21,924 nucleotides of DNA from contig CAKUYM010000033.1 in NCBI GenBank assembly GCA_934716785.1, positions 1 through 21,924 of the forward strand. Reading direction: 5' to 3'. Shown here in pieces: positions 8,201 to 15,365 of this stretch. Source of the DNA: an uncultured Bacteroides sp. Lineage in GTDB: Bacteria; Bacteroidota; Bacteroidia; Bacteroidales; Bacteroidaceae. Each line of letters opens with the position of its first letter. The stretch's first letter is position 1. The position numbers and the translations under genes are program-made. The notes beneath the pieces are model-generated. The model worked only from the letters and a program-made list of their open reading frames with translations. It was not told the DNA's origin and searched no databases.

Positions 8201-8755
8201 GATCTTTTGGATTTCGTGAGAAGTACGGAAACCGTCGAAGAAGTTCATGAAAGGAACGCGGGATTTGATAGTAGCCAAGTGAGCAACACCTGCCAAGTCC
8301 ATAACTTCCTGTACTGAACCTTCAGCCAACATGGCGAAACCAGTCTGACGAGTTGACATAACATCCTGATGGTCACCGAAGATACACAATGCATGAGAAG
8401 CCAATGTACGTGCAGATACGTGGAATACGCAAGGCAAGAATTCACCGGCAATTTTATACATGTTAGGAATCATCAGGAGAAGACCTTGAGATGCCGTGTA
8501 AGTAGTAGTCAACGCACCAGCCTGAAGAGAGCCGTGAACTGCACCGGCAGCACCGCCTTCAGATTGCATTTCCTGTACCAATACTGTTTCGCCGAAGATG
8601 TTCTTACGTCCTGCGGCAGCCCATTCGTCTACGTACTCAGCCATAGTCGAAGAAGGAGTGATGGGGTAGATAGCAGCTACTTCAGAGAACATATACGAGA
8701 TATGTGCTGCTGCCTGGTTACCATCACAAGTGATGAATTTCTTCTGTTTAGTCAT
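5207..8755 (-). CDS. nifJ: pyruvate:ferredoxin (flavodoxin) oxidoreductase, homodimeric type
   Basis: This cytoplasmic enzyme oxidises pyruvate with CoA to acetyl-CoA and CO2, passing electrons to ferredoxin; it is central to anaerobic energy metabolism. The 1182 residues match the single-chain form. The N-terminal domain begins with AAAHISYMFSEVAAIYPITP. Two 4Fe-4S ferredoxin motifs follow, CIQCNKCAYICP (near 690) and CLGCGNCADICPGNP (near 745). The proximal-cluster/TPP domain has CSGCGETPYVKL (near 818) and the TPP-binding GGDGASYDIGYGGLDH (near 968). Codon choice is strongly biased, as in highly expressed genes, which creates long antisense ORFs. It starts 32 bp after the ATPase stop on the same strand. 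No TAnnTTTG box was seen in the last 100 bp before its ATG, so read-through or an unusual promoter is possible. Confidence 0.98.
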   Translation of the reverse strand: MTKQKKFITCDGNQAAAHISYMFSEVAAIYPITPSSTMAEYVDEWAAAGRKNIFGETVLVQEMQSEGGAAGAVHGSLQAGALTTTYTASQGLLLMIPNMYKIAGEFLPCVFHVSARTLASHALCIFGDHQDVMSTRQTGFAMLAEGSVQEVMDLAGVAHLATIKSRVPFMNFFDGFRTSHEIQKIEMLENEDLAPLIDQEALAEFRARALNPMKPVARGMAENPDHFFQHRESCNNYYEAVPAIVEEYMNEISKITGRKYGLFDYYGADDAERVIIAMGSVTEAAREAIDYLVANGEKVGMVAVHLYRPFSAKHFLAAVPKTAKTIAVLDRTKEPGANGEPLYLDVKDCFYGVENAPVIVGGRYGLGSKDTTPAQILSVFENLAMPMPKNHFTIGIVDDVTFTSLPQKEEIALGGEGMFEAKFYGLGADGTVGANKNSVKIIGDNTDKHCQAYFSYDSKKSGGFTCSHLRFGDTPIRSTYLVNTPNFVACHVQAYLHMYDVTRGLRKNGSFLLNTIWEGDELAKNLPNKVKKYFAQNNISVYYINATQIAQEIGLGNRTNTILQSAFFRITGVIPVEQAVEQMKKFIVKSYGKKGEDVVNKNYAAVDRGGEYKTLTVDPAWANLPDDPKAENNDPAFINEVVRPINAQDGDLLPVSAFKGIEDGTWHQGTAKYEKRGVAAFVPEWNPENCIQCNKCAYICPHAAIRPFILDAEEQKGAKFEQLKAVGKVFDGMTFRMQVDVLDCLGCGNCADICPGNPKKGGKALTMKHLEGQLAEADNWTYCVENVKTKQHLVDIKANVKNSQFATPLFEFSGACSGCGETPYVKLISQLFGDREMVANATGCSSIYSGSVPSTPYTTNENGHGPAWANSLFEDFCEFGLGMELANEKMRARIVKVMNEAIAADCTPAEVKELFTEWINNMLDADKTKELAAKIIPIVEANKDKCNHCKQIAELQQYLVKRSQWIIGGDGASYDIGYGGLDHVIASGKDVNILVLDTEVYSNTGGQSSKATPIGAIAKFAAAGKRVRKKDLGLMATTYGYVYVAQIAMGADQAQTLKAIREAEAYPGPSLIIAYAPCINHGLKAGMGKSQEEEEKAVKCGYWHLWRYNPALEAEGKNPFQLDSKEPNWEDFQGFLKGEVRYASVMKQYPNEAAELFKAAEENAKWRYNSYKRLAKENWGAE

Positions 8756-8787
8756 AACTAAATTAAATATTTAAGTAAATAAATCTT

Positions 8788-9966
8788 TTAATATAAAAAG
8801 CCGAACATCCAGAGAGGTATCTGATTGCCTCGACCTATTTCTGCCTTGTGCAACGCATACGTCACATTCGGATTGTTCTTTATTTTTGTGCCTTCACAGC
8901 AGATTTTGAACGGCATCACCTCGTCTACCATAAAAGAGACGTTCTTATCTCCTTTGTGTACCTTATGGTCTTTCCATAAAGAATTGGCAAAGAAAGTGTC
9001 GAGCACATCCTGCTCTTCCACTTTCACCGGATAGATGGAATACATCAGGTTGGAGTTGTGCATCATTATTTTAGACGGTTTCTTCGGGAATTCTTCTCCT
9101 TTCGGATAAACCAAGTTAATGAGTCGCGCATCTGCCAAGTATTTGATATAATTCATCACCGTGGCCCGTGATGTCTGCACGTCGCTGGCCAGTTGACTTA
9201 CATTCGGAGCCTTCGGACCGTCGACCGCGAGCAAATATAGTAATTTTTTTATCTTTGAAAGATATTTCAGCTCAATTTGTTTGAGGAGTAGGATATCTAC
9301 TTCTATCATCATGTTCATGGTCTTCAGCAGATTCTCCGAAAAGTTGCGCTTTTCGAGGAAGAACGGATAGAAACCATGGTGCAGGTAATCTTGAAAATAA
9401 TCCAACGGACGTACCTTGGAAAGTACTCCCTTGGCTATTTGCTCGTGTGTGCTGAGAATTTCTTCAAGGCTGTAAGCCCTGAATTTCATACCTGTCTGCA
9501 AGTTCAGGAATTCACGGAAAGAGAATCCGCGCAAGTTATAGCTCTTGGCGATATCACGCAGTTCGAGGTTCTCTTCTTTCAGCCGCATCACCGACGAACC
9601 GGTAAAGACAATCTTCAGGTTAGGAAAGCGGTCGTAACACATACGCAATTCCTTGCTCCATCCCGGATGTTTGAACACTTGGTCGATCAGTAATACTTTT
9701 CCGCCGTGTTTCTGAAATTCATTGGCAAAGTCTACGATGCTGTGTCCCGAGAAATAGAAGTTATTCATATTGATGAACAGGCACGAACGGTCGTTCCCGA
9801 ATTTCTCTTTGGCATATTGTAGCAGGAATGTGGTTTTTCCTACACCACGTGTCCCTTTGATACCAATCAGGCGGTCGCTCCAGTCAATCTCATCCATGAG
9901 ATCGCGGCGAACGGGGGCATTGGTGTGCTCAACGAGGTAAGCGTGTGTGCGGTAGAATGATTCCAT
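8788..9966 (-). CDS. AAA_14/DUF4143-like P-loop ATPase
   Basis: A 392-residue ATPase of the type common in gut Bacteroides; the biological role is unknown. Walker A is GTRGVGKTT (38-46). The Walker B strand reads VLLIDQ (91-96), where family members usually have an acidic DE pair, so the catalytic Glu is replaced by Gln. The sensor-like strand IVFTGSS (119-125) and the segment HHGFYPFFLEKR are typical of the family. Residues about 245-295 look like a winged helix (NVSQLASDVQTSRATVMNYI). A perfect promoter lies just upstream (9990-10020) and nifJ follows 32 bp downstream. Family and domain calls are from memory of motif patterns. Confidence 0.85.
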   Translation of the reverse strand: MESFYRTHAYLVEHTNAPVRRDLMDEIDWSDRLIGIKGTRGVGKTTFLLQYAKEKFGNDRSCLFINMNNFYFSGHSIVDFANEFQKHGGKVLLIDQVFKHPGWSKELRMCYDRFPNLKIVFTGSSVMRLKEENLELRDIAKSYNLRGFSFREFLNLQTGMKFRAYSLEEILSTHEQIAKGVLSKVRPLDYFQDYLHHGFYPFFLEKRNFSENLLKTMNMMIEVDILLLKQIELKYLSKIKKLLYLLAVDGPKAPNVSQLASDVQTSRATVMNYIKYLADARLINLVYPKGEEFPKKPSKIMMHNSNLMYSIYPVKVEEQDVLDTFFANSLWKDHKVHKGDKNVSFMVDEVMPFKICCEGTKIKNNPNVTYALHKAEIGRGNQIPLWMFGFLY

Positions 9967-9989
9967 TTCTTTCTTAGTTTTTCGGGTGG

Positions 9990-10020
9990 CAAATATAGTG
10001 CTTTTTTTAGGAATTGCAAA
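9990..10020 (-). promoter_or_regulatory. consensus promoter of the ATPase gene
   Basis: On the minus strand, TTTG (10017-10020), 19 bp and TATATTTG (9990-9997) match the Bacteroides -33/-7 consensus exactly. The -7 box is 23 bp before the ATPase ATG, so the leader is very short. Confidence 0.8.
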
Positions 10021-10069
10021 GTAGAGATGGCAAAATTGTACTTTTTATTTTAACTTTCTGTTTATTGCA

Positions 10070-10100
10070 GTTGTTTCAGACTATTTACTGCATATATTTG
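10070..10100 (+). promoter_or_regulatory. promoter of the ATP-grasp-like gene
   Basis: GTTG (10070-10073; one mismatch from TTTG), a 19-bp spacer and TATATTTG (10093-10100). Transcription would begin near 10105, after the longer TTG-start version of the ORF would begin, which supports the ATG at 10128 as the true start. Confidence 0.7.
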
Positions 10101-10127
10101 CATCCGAAAGTTTTGAATTCGTTTGTG

Positions 10128-11330
10128 ATGGCTAAAAACACTCTTTATATATTCAATCCGGAGCATGACTTGGCGCTTGCCAGCGGTGAGGCAAACTATA
10201 TGGCTCCGGCTTCCGCCAGGCATATGGCGTCCGAGCTTGCTTTGCTGCCGATGTGGTATGCAGAAGAGGGGAGTGCCGTGTTGGCTCCTTCCGCTTATAA
10301 TATGGACTATATAAAAAGAATGCAGGATTTGCCGGGGCTTTCCGTGCATCTGCTGACAGAGCCGGAGCTTGCCTCCGGACAGGAGTGGGATATACGCCCT
10401 TGGGGATGGGATGCGGCTTTGCGGAAGCGGCTGTCAGGATTGGGGGTGAGTGAGTCTCTGCTTCCTTCTATGGAGCAGTTGGATGGTTGGCGCGAATATT
10501 CTCATCGTTCCAAAGCCGTTTCGTTGCTTCCTGAGTTACAGTTGAATGAATATTTCTGTGGAGAATCTTATTACTTGAAGACGCAGGAAGAATGGAAAGC
10601 CTTTGTGGAAGGGCGGGGGAGTTGCTTGTTGAAAGCTCCGCTTTCGGGAAGTGGCAAAGGACTGAACTGGTGCAAGGGCGTATTTACCCCATTTATTTCC
10701 GGTTGGTGTGCGCGTGTTGCTGTTTCGCAGGGTGGAGTCGTTGCAGAACCTGTATATAATAAGGTAGAAGATTTCGCTATGGAATTTTATTCCGATGGTG
10801 CAGGTGAAGTGACGTTTGCGGGATATTCTCTCTTCCATACCGGGAAAAGCGGGATGTATGAAGGAAACCGCTTGCTTTCTAACGGGAGTATCCGAGGACT
10901 GCTTTCGCAGTATGTTCCTTTGGATGCTTTGGCACTCTTGGAAAATCGTTTGAAATGCCGGCTTTCTGCATTGATAGGAGCCGTCTATAAAGGTTATCTC
11001 GGAGTTGATATGATGATCTGCCGTTTTCCGGAAGACAGCAAGCCGATTTTTCGGATTCATCCTTGCGTAGAAATCAATCTGCGCATGAACATGGGAGTCG
11101 TTGCCCGTTTGCTGTACGACCGCTATCTACATCCTGATTCCATAGGACGTTTTGTGATTGATTATCAGCCTTCGGAAAGGCAAGCCTTGAAGGAGCATGA
11201 ACGGATGTCTGCAAGCTATCCGTTGGAAATCAAGGCTGGAAAAGTGTATTCCGGTTATCTGCCCTTGGTTCCGGTTCATAAAAGAAGCTGTTATCGGGCT
11301 TGGATACAGGTTGATTCAGATGGATTATAG
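10128..11330 (+). CDS. ATP-grasp-like protein of unknown function
   Basis: The protein has 400 residues from the ATG at 10128. The frame is open to a TTG at 10014, but the promoter sits inside that extension. I do not recognise a named enzyme. The layout suggests an ATP-grasp fold: LLKAPLSGSGKGLNW (167-181) resembles the Lys plus glycine-rich nucleotide-binding loop, VVAEPVYNKVEDFAMEF (204-220) resembles the hinge and following acidic strand, and GYLGVDMM (289-296) with HPCVEINLRMNMG (311-323) resembles the metal-binding Glu-x-Asn strand. The N-terminal YIFNPEHDLALAS is striking and may be a conserved family signature. No signal peptide is seen. It is a single-gene unit convergent with the GHL10 gene, with a 24-bp gap. 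If it is an ATP-grasp protein it would ligate a carboxylate to an amine or thiol; the substrates are unknown. Confidence 0.6.
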   Translation: MAKNTLYIFNPEHDLALASGEANYMAPASARHMASELALLPMWYAEEGSAVLAPSAYNMDYIKRMQDLPGLSVHLLTEPELASGQEWDIRPWGWDAALRKRLSGLGVSESLLPSMEQLDGWREYSHRSKAVSLLPELQLNEYFCGESYYLKTQEEWKAFVEGRGSCLLKAPLSGSGKGLNWCKGVFTPFISGWCARVAVSQGGVVAEPVYNKVEDFAMEFYSDGAGEVTFAGYSLFHTGKSGMYEGNRLLSNGSIRGLLSQYVPLDALALLENRLKCRLSALIGAVYKGYLGVDMMICRFPEDSKPIFRIHPCVEINLRMNMGVVARLLYDRYLHPDSIGRFVIDYQPSERQALKEHERMSASYPLEIKAGKVYSGYLPLVPVHKRSCYRAWIQVDSDGL

Positions 11331-11354
11331 TCGTATATGTTTTATTCACACCTT

Positions 11355-12818
11355 TCACTTGGAAATAATTGCTTGTATTGCCGGCCCTTCATTCCCATAG
11401 CGGTCTACGGCTGTAACAGCAAAATATTTTTTAGCATTCCAAGGCAGAACAGGTGCATAGATATAGCTTGTCTCGCGGATATTCTGCGCAACGATATTCT
11501 CCGGTCGGCTGGTGTCTACTGGATACTCATTGGAAGCGTAGATGATGTACATCGGACTATTGTGCGGATCGTTGTCGGTAGCGGTCTGCCATTTCAGCTC
11601 CGTGTATCCATTGTCGATAGCCGTAATCTTCAGTTTGGACGGAGCCGTCGGCGGAACATTGTCCAACCAAGGCATCGGTGGCTGTAAGGCAGGATATGCG
11701 TAAAAGTTCTCGATCAGTTCATCATAGATACCTTGAATGTTCTCCATAAGATACTTCACCCGATAATGCCCTTCACCGGCCATTTTATGATTGCGGATGA
11801 AATGTATCTGTCGGTCTATCTCGTCGCGCGTCCATTTACCTTCATCGGGGTGGAGAAAATAAATGCCGAGTCCGGGAATCACCTGCCGGCCGTTGCTCTG
11901 TTCCTGCCAGTCGAGGGCAAACGGATAGAAACTGTTTCCCTTGAAATACATCATCGGGTATATCTGATCCATGATACCTTCGCCCAGCCAGCCTTGCGGA
12001 TCCTGATAAACGGCAAAGAAAGCATTCCATCCGCGGGAGGGATAACGCGAAGTGTCCCGATACTTGCCTACCGGACTGGCACTGAGCTTCACCCACGGCT
12101 TCATGGCCTTCACACCTTTATATATATAACGCACGATTTCCGAGATATTATCCCGCCGCCACTGCTCCACGGTGCGTCCCTTTCCGTATCGGCGGAAATC
12201 ATATTTGTCGGGAAAGAGGGGAGCATTCTCCGGATAGCGTAGATAATCGAAATGCACTCCGTCGATATCATAACGGCTTACCACTTCCCGCACCAGTCTC
12301 ATCAGATACTCCTTGGTGGCCGGATGCCCCGGATTCAGAAAATACTCATTCTTATACGGAACACAAATGTCTTTCATCCGTTTGGTGATAGATTGGCTGC
12401 CGAGAGAAGCGACATGCTTCCTGTTGCCTAACGGGATAGTCACCATCCAGGCATGACACTCCATGCCCCGCTTATGACACTCCTCGATGGCAAAAGCAAG
12501 CGGGTCGTATCCGGGATTTCCGCCGGACTTGCCGGTCAGGATAGAGTTGAAAGGTTCGATGGACGAAGGATACAGTACATCCCCGCGTGTACGCGTCTGA
12601 AATAAGACGGTATTGAAGTTGGCCGCTTTCAGTTTATCGAGAATATCTGTCAGTTCTTCCTTTTGCTTGCGGATAGTCTGCGGGTTTACGGCACGTGTGC
12701 GGGGCCAGTCGAGCCCATACAAAGCTGTCACCCATGCGGCACGAACCTCATATTTGGGTTGTGCTGCCATAGAGAGAAAGGAAAACAAAAGTGAAAGAAT
12801 GAAAATATATCGATGCAT
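11355..12818 (-). CDS. secreted GHL10 (DUF187) glycoside-hydrolase-like protein with C-terminal FN3-like domain
   Basis: A 487-residue exported protein. Residues 1-20 form a Sec signal peptide ending near MAAQ, with no lipobox Cys. The GHL10 TIM-barrel-like domain follows: VRAAWVTALYGLDWPRT, FNTVLFQTRTRGDVLYPS, ECHKRGMECHAWM and DIDGVHFDYLRYPENAP. Residues about 388-487 (PPTAPSKLKITAIDNGYTEL onward) look like one fibronectin type III domain ending in AVTAVDRYGNEGPA. GHL10 relatives include cell-wall and polysaccharide hydrolases, but the substrate here is not evident. A second GHL10 gene starts at 21065. The start is supported by the signal peptide directly after the ATG and by a -7 box upstream. 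Confidence 0.88.
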   Translation of the reverse strand: MHRYIFILSLLFSFLSMAAQPKYEVRAAWVTALYGLDWPRTRAVNPQTIRKQKEELTDILDKLKAANFNTVLFQTRTRGDVLYPSSIEPFNSILTGKSGGNPGYDPLAFAIEECHKRGMECHAWMVTIPLGNRKHVASLGSQSITKRMKDICVPYKNEYFLNPGHPATKEYLMRLVREVVSRYDIDGVHFDYLRYPENAPLFPDKYDFRRYGKGRTVEQWRRDNISEIVRYIYKGVKAMKPWVKLSASPVGKYRDTSRYPSRGWNAFFAVYQDPQGWLGEGIMDQIYPMMYFKGNSFYPFALDWQEQSNGRQVIPGLGIYFLHPDEGKWTRDEIDRQIHFIRNHKMAGEGHYRVKYLMENIQGIYDELIENFYAYPALQPPMPWLDNVPPTAPSKLKITAIDNGYTELKWQTATDNDPHNSPMYIIYASNEYPVDTSRPENIVAQNIRETSYIYAPVLPWNAKKYFAVTAVDRYGNEGPAIQAIISK

Positions 12819-12846
12819 ATTCTTTATTTTTTGTCTTAATTCCCTG

Positions 12847-12854
12847 CAAAGTTA
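12847..12854 (-). promoter_or_regulatory. -7 box for the GHL10 gene
   Basis: The minus strand reads TAACTTTG (TAnnTTTG), 28 bp before the ATG. No clear -33 TTTG is seen. It is back to back with the cstA promoter. Confidence 0.5.
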
Positions 12855-12871
12855 GTAAAAGTGTCGGTATT

Positions 12872-12904
12872 GTTGGGTTGTTTCATGAGATTATGTTACA
12901 TTTG
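12872..12904 (+). promoter_or_regulatory. promoter of the cstA operon
   Basis: TACATTTG at 12897-12904 fits the -7 box, and GTTG at 12872-12875 (spacer 21) is a weak -33 box. The ATG of cstA is 23 bp downstream of the -7 box. Confidence 0.6.
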
Positions 12905-12927
12905 CCAGACTAAAAAAGAGACACACA

Positions 12928-14358
12928 ATGATTACATTTACTCTATGCCTGCTTGCATTGATAGCGGGCTATTTTACGTATGGACGCCTCATGCAGCGCG
13001 TCTTTGGTCCTGACGACCGTAAAACACCGGCTCTGACCAAGGCTGATGGAGTGGACTATATTCCATTAGCGACTTGGAAGATTTTTATGATCCAATTTCT
13101 TAATATTGCAGGATTAGGTCCGATTTTCGGTGCTATTATGGGAGCGAAATTCGGAACATCGTCTTATTTATGGATTGTATTGGGAAGTATCTTTGCCGGT
13201 GCGGTGCATGATTATTTTGCCGGAATGCTCTCTCTGCGGAATGGCGGTGAAAGTTTGCCGGAGATTATCGGTCGGTATTTGGGCATTACAACGAAGCAGG
13301 TGATGAGAGGATTTACCGTTATCCTGATGATTCTCGTCGGCTCCGTATTCGTGGCAGGTCCTGCAGGATTGTTGGCAAAGTTGACACCGGAAAGCTTGGA
13401 TGCAACCTTCTGGATTGTGGTGGTATTTGCTTATTATATTCTGGCAACTCTGCTGCCTGTGGATAAAATCATTGGTAAGATTTATCCGTTGTTTGCGGTA
13501 GCCCTGTTGTTTATGGCAGTAGGAATCTTAGTAATGCTTTATGTCAATCATCCGGCTTTGCCCGAATTGTGGGACGGGTTGCAGAACACGAATCCCGAAG
13601 CAGACAAACTCCCCATATTCCCGATTATGTTTGTGAGCATTGCCTGTGGTGCAATCTCCGGTTTCCATGCTACGCAAAGTCCTTTGATGGCACGTTGCAT
13701 GACTTCAGAGCGTCATGGTCGTCCGGTGTTCTACGGTGCGATGATAACCGAAGGCATCGTTGCCCTCATCTGGGCTGCTGCCGCTACCTACTTCTTCCAT
13801 GAAAACGGGATGGGAGAGAGCAATGCTTCCGTTATCGTAGATGCGATAACCAAAGAATGGCTGGGAACAATAGGCGGCGTGCTCGCGATATTGGGAGTGA
13901 TTGCCGCTCCGATTACTTCGGGAGATACAGCCTTCCGCTCCGCCCGTCTGATTGTGGCAGACTTTCTGGGGATGGAACAAAAAAGCATGCGTCGTCGTTT
14001 GTATATCTGCATTCCGATGTTCGTAGTAGCCATCGGCCTGCTGTTGTATAGCCTGCGTGATGCGAACGGATTTAATATGATATGGCGTTATTTTGCCTGG
14101 GCCAATCAGACGTTGGCAGTGTTCACCCTGTGGGCGATAACCGTATTCTTGGCGGTATCCAAGAAGCCTTATATCATCACTTTGATACCGGCATTGTTCA
14201 TGACTTGTGTATGCACCACTTATATATGTATCGCTCCCGAAGGATTGGGGCTCTCGCATGCGGTTTCCTACGGCATCGGCATTGCGTGTGTCGTGATAGC
14301 AATCGGTTGGTTCTGCATTTGGCTGGGCAAACAAAAAACAAGAAAATTATCAGAATGA
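12928..14358 (+). CDS. cstA: CstA-family carbon starvation / pyruvate-peptide transporter (short form)
   Basis: An inner-membrane protein rich in hydrophobic helices throughout its 476 residues. CstA signatures are ATWKIFMIQFLNIAGLGPIF, GAKFG, AGAVHDYFAGMLSLR and GAISGFHATQSPLMARCM. E. coli CstA and BtsT are about 700 residues; this is the shorter form common in anaerobes. The E. coli homologues import peptides or pyruvate, probably with protons; for this protein the substrate is inferred. It is the first gene of an operon: its stop overlaps the next start by 4 bases (ATGA, 14355-14358), implying translational coupling. No regulator is adjacent. Confidence 0.93.
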   Translation: MITFTLCLLALIAGYFTYGRLMQRVFGPDDRKTPALTKADGVDYIPLATWKIFMIQFLNIAGLGPIFGAIMGAKFGTSSYLWIVLGSIFAGAVHDYFAGMLSLRNGGESLPEIIGRYLGITTKQVMRGFTVILMILVGSVFVAGPAGLLAKLTPESLDATFWIVVVFAYYILATLLPVDKIIGKIYPLFAVALLFMAVGILVMLYVNHPALPELWDGLQNTNPEADKLPIFPIMFVSIACGAISGFHATQSPLMARCMTSERHGRPVFYGAMITEGIVALIWAAAATYFFHENGMGESNASVIVDAITKEWLGTIGGVLAILGVIAAPITSGDTAFRSARLIVADFLGMEQKSMRRRLYICIPMFVVAIGLLLYSLRDANGFNMIWRYFAWANQTLAVFTLWAITVFLAVSKKPYIITLIPALFMTCVCTTYICIAPEGLGLSHAVSYGIGIACVVIAIGWFCIWLGKQKTRKLSE

Positions 14359-14585
14359 AGAAAATCAAGAAATCAACGGGAGTTGCGTTAGCGTTTCTTA
14401 TTTATGTATCGGTAACGGCGGCTTATTTGTTGCCACGCAACACTGAGGTCAGTCAGACGGAGAAGATACTGACGGTGGCAGGTTCTTATGCCATAGTCTT
14501 TCTGCTTTGGCTGGTGCTCCGGAAAAAAGAACAAATGCGTGAACGCCGTAAAAAAGAGGAAGAATCTATTCACTTAAAAAAGTAA
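14355..14585 (+). CDS. small two-helix membrane protein coupled to cstA
   Basis: A 76-residue protein I cannot assign to a family. Two hydrophobic segments (about 9-27, GVALAFLIYVSVTAAYLLP, and 40-56, TVAGSYAIVFLLWLVL) are followed by a highly basic and charged tail (RKKEQMRERRKKEEE), which should be cytoplasmic. The start ATG overlaps the cstA stop. A longer frame runs back into cstA but is out of its reading frame and should be ignored. In E. coli, cstA and btsT are followed by small soluble partner genes (YbdD/YjiX). This protein sits in the same place but does not look like them, so a CstA accessory role is a guess from position. Confidence 0.75.
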   Translation: MKKIKKSTGVALAFLIYVSVTAAYLLPRNTEVSQTEKILTVAGSYAIVFLLWLVLRKKEQMRERRKKEEESIHLKK

Positions 14586-14589
14586 GTTT

Positions 14590-15078
14590 ATGAAGAAATT
14601 GGCTTTGGCTCTTTACTTATTATTGGCAGTCTCCTTTACTGCACATGCGCAATTTGAGAAAGGTACTACGATTATCAATCCTTCATTGTCGGGATTGGAT
14701 TTTTCGTATAGTAAAAATGATAAAGCGAGATTAGGCCTTGGTGCACAAGTCGGTACCTTCTTTGCCGATGGCATAGCCTTGATGGTAAATGCCGGAGCCG
14801 ACTGGTCGAAGCCGGTTGATGAATATACGTTGGGCACTGGTGTACGCTTTTACTTCAACAAAACCGGCATTTACTTGGGCGGAGGAGTCGATTGGAACCG
14901 TTTCCGCTGGAGTGGTGGCAAGCATCAGACCGATTGGGGGCTGGGCATTGAAGCCGGATATGCTTATTTCCTTTCGCGCACAGTAACTATCGAACCTGCC
15001 GTTTATTACAAATGGCGCTTTAATGATAGTGATATGTCGCGTTTCGGCATTAAGATAGGATTCGGATTCTATTTTTAG
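14590..15078 (+). CDS. small outer-membrane beta-barrel protein
   Basis: A 162-residue protein with a clear signal peptide (MKKLALALYLLLAVSFTAHA, cleavage before Gln21). The mature part alternates short amphipathic strands with glycines and aromatic residues (GLGAQVGTFFADGIALMVNA, LGTGVRFYFNKTGIYLGGGV) and ends in IKIGFGFYF, with a terminal Phe as expected for BAM recognition. It is compatible with an eight-strand barrel. It begins 4 bases after the previous stop, so it belongs to the cstA operon. What it binds or transports is not visible. Confidence 0.85.
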   Translation: MKKLALALYLLLAVSFTAHAQFEKGTTIINPSLSGLDFSYSKNDKARLGLGAQVGTFFADGIALMVNAGADWSKPVDEYTLGTGVRFYFNKTGIYLGGGVDWNRFRWSGGKHQTDWGLGIEAGYAYFLSRTVTIEPAVYYKWRFNDSDMSRFGIKIGFGFYF

Positions 15079-15100
15079 CCAAATCTCCCAAGGAGATTGG
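15079..15100 (+). terminator. weak hairpin right after the barrel gene
   Basis: CCAAATCTCC pairs with GGAGATTGG around a CAA loop, with one bulged A, immediately after the stop codon. Only a poor T-rich stretch follows (TTGTTTTC), so termination here may be partial. Confidence 0.45.
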
Positions 15101-15223
15101 AGCATTGTTTTCGTCACTGACCGATTAGTTGCCGGCTCATCATCCATAATAAACCTATCGGCAGAATCAAGTGCTACTAAATCAATCCTCCCCAGAGTTT
15201 AAAAAATAAAAGATTGCTGTCAT

Positions 15224-15277
15224 CTGTCACCTATTCGTATCTAAACTTTTGATAGTGAATGAATAGTGAGGTGACAG
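15224..15277 (+). repeat. inverted repeat sharing its arms with the downstream terminator
   Basis: CTGTCACC (15224-15231) pairs with GGTGACAG (15270-15277), and TATTC/GAATA extends the stem after a 4-nt bulge. CTGTCACC occurs again at 15310-15317 inside the terminator, so the central GGTGACAG could pair either way. Confidence 0.6.
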
Positions 15278-15285
15278 CAGCATGT

Positions 15286-15331
15286 GACAATACGGTGACG
15301 GCAGAAATGCTGTCACCGTATTGTCCTTTTT
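15286..15331 (+). terminator. strong Rho-independent terminator
   Basis: GACAATACGGTGAC (15286-15299) and GTCACCGTATTGTC (15312-15325) form a perfect 14-bp stem, extended by GGC/GCT with one G-T pair, with loop AGAAAT and five T at 15327-15331. It is oriented to end plus-strand transcription coming from the cstA operon. Confidence 0.85.
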
Positions 15332-15365
15332 AAAAGCACGCAGTTTCAAGCTCGTTTCATTATTC

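Noticed and set aside
10014..10127. TTG start giving a 38-residue hydrophobic extension (apparent signal peptide) on the ATP-grasp-like protein
   Set aside because: The promoter (10070-10100) lies inside it, so the mRNA would start after the TTG; the ATG at 10128 is used instead.
14082..14354. Extension of the small membrane protein ORF back into cstA
   Set aside because: It is out of frame with the well-supported cstA reading frame; the overlapping ATG at 14355 is the sensible start.
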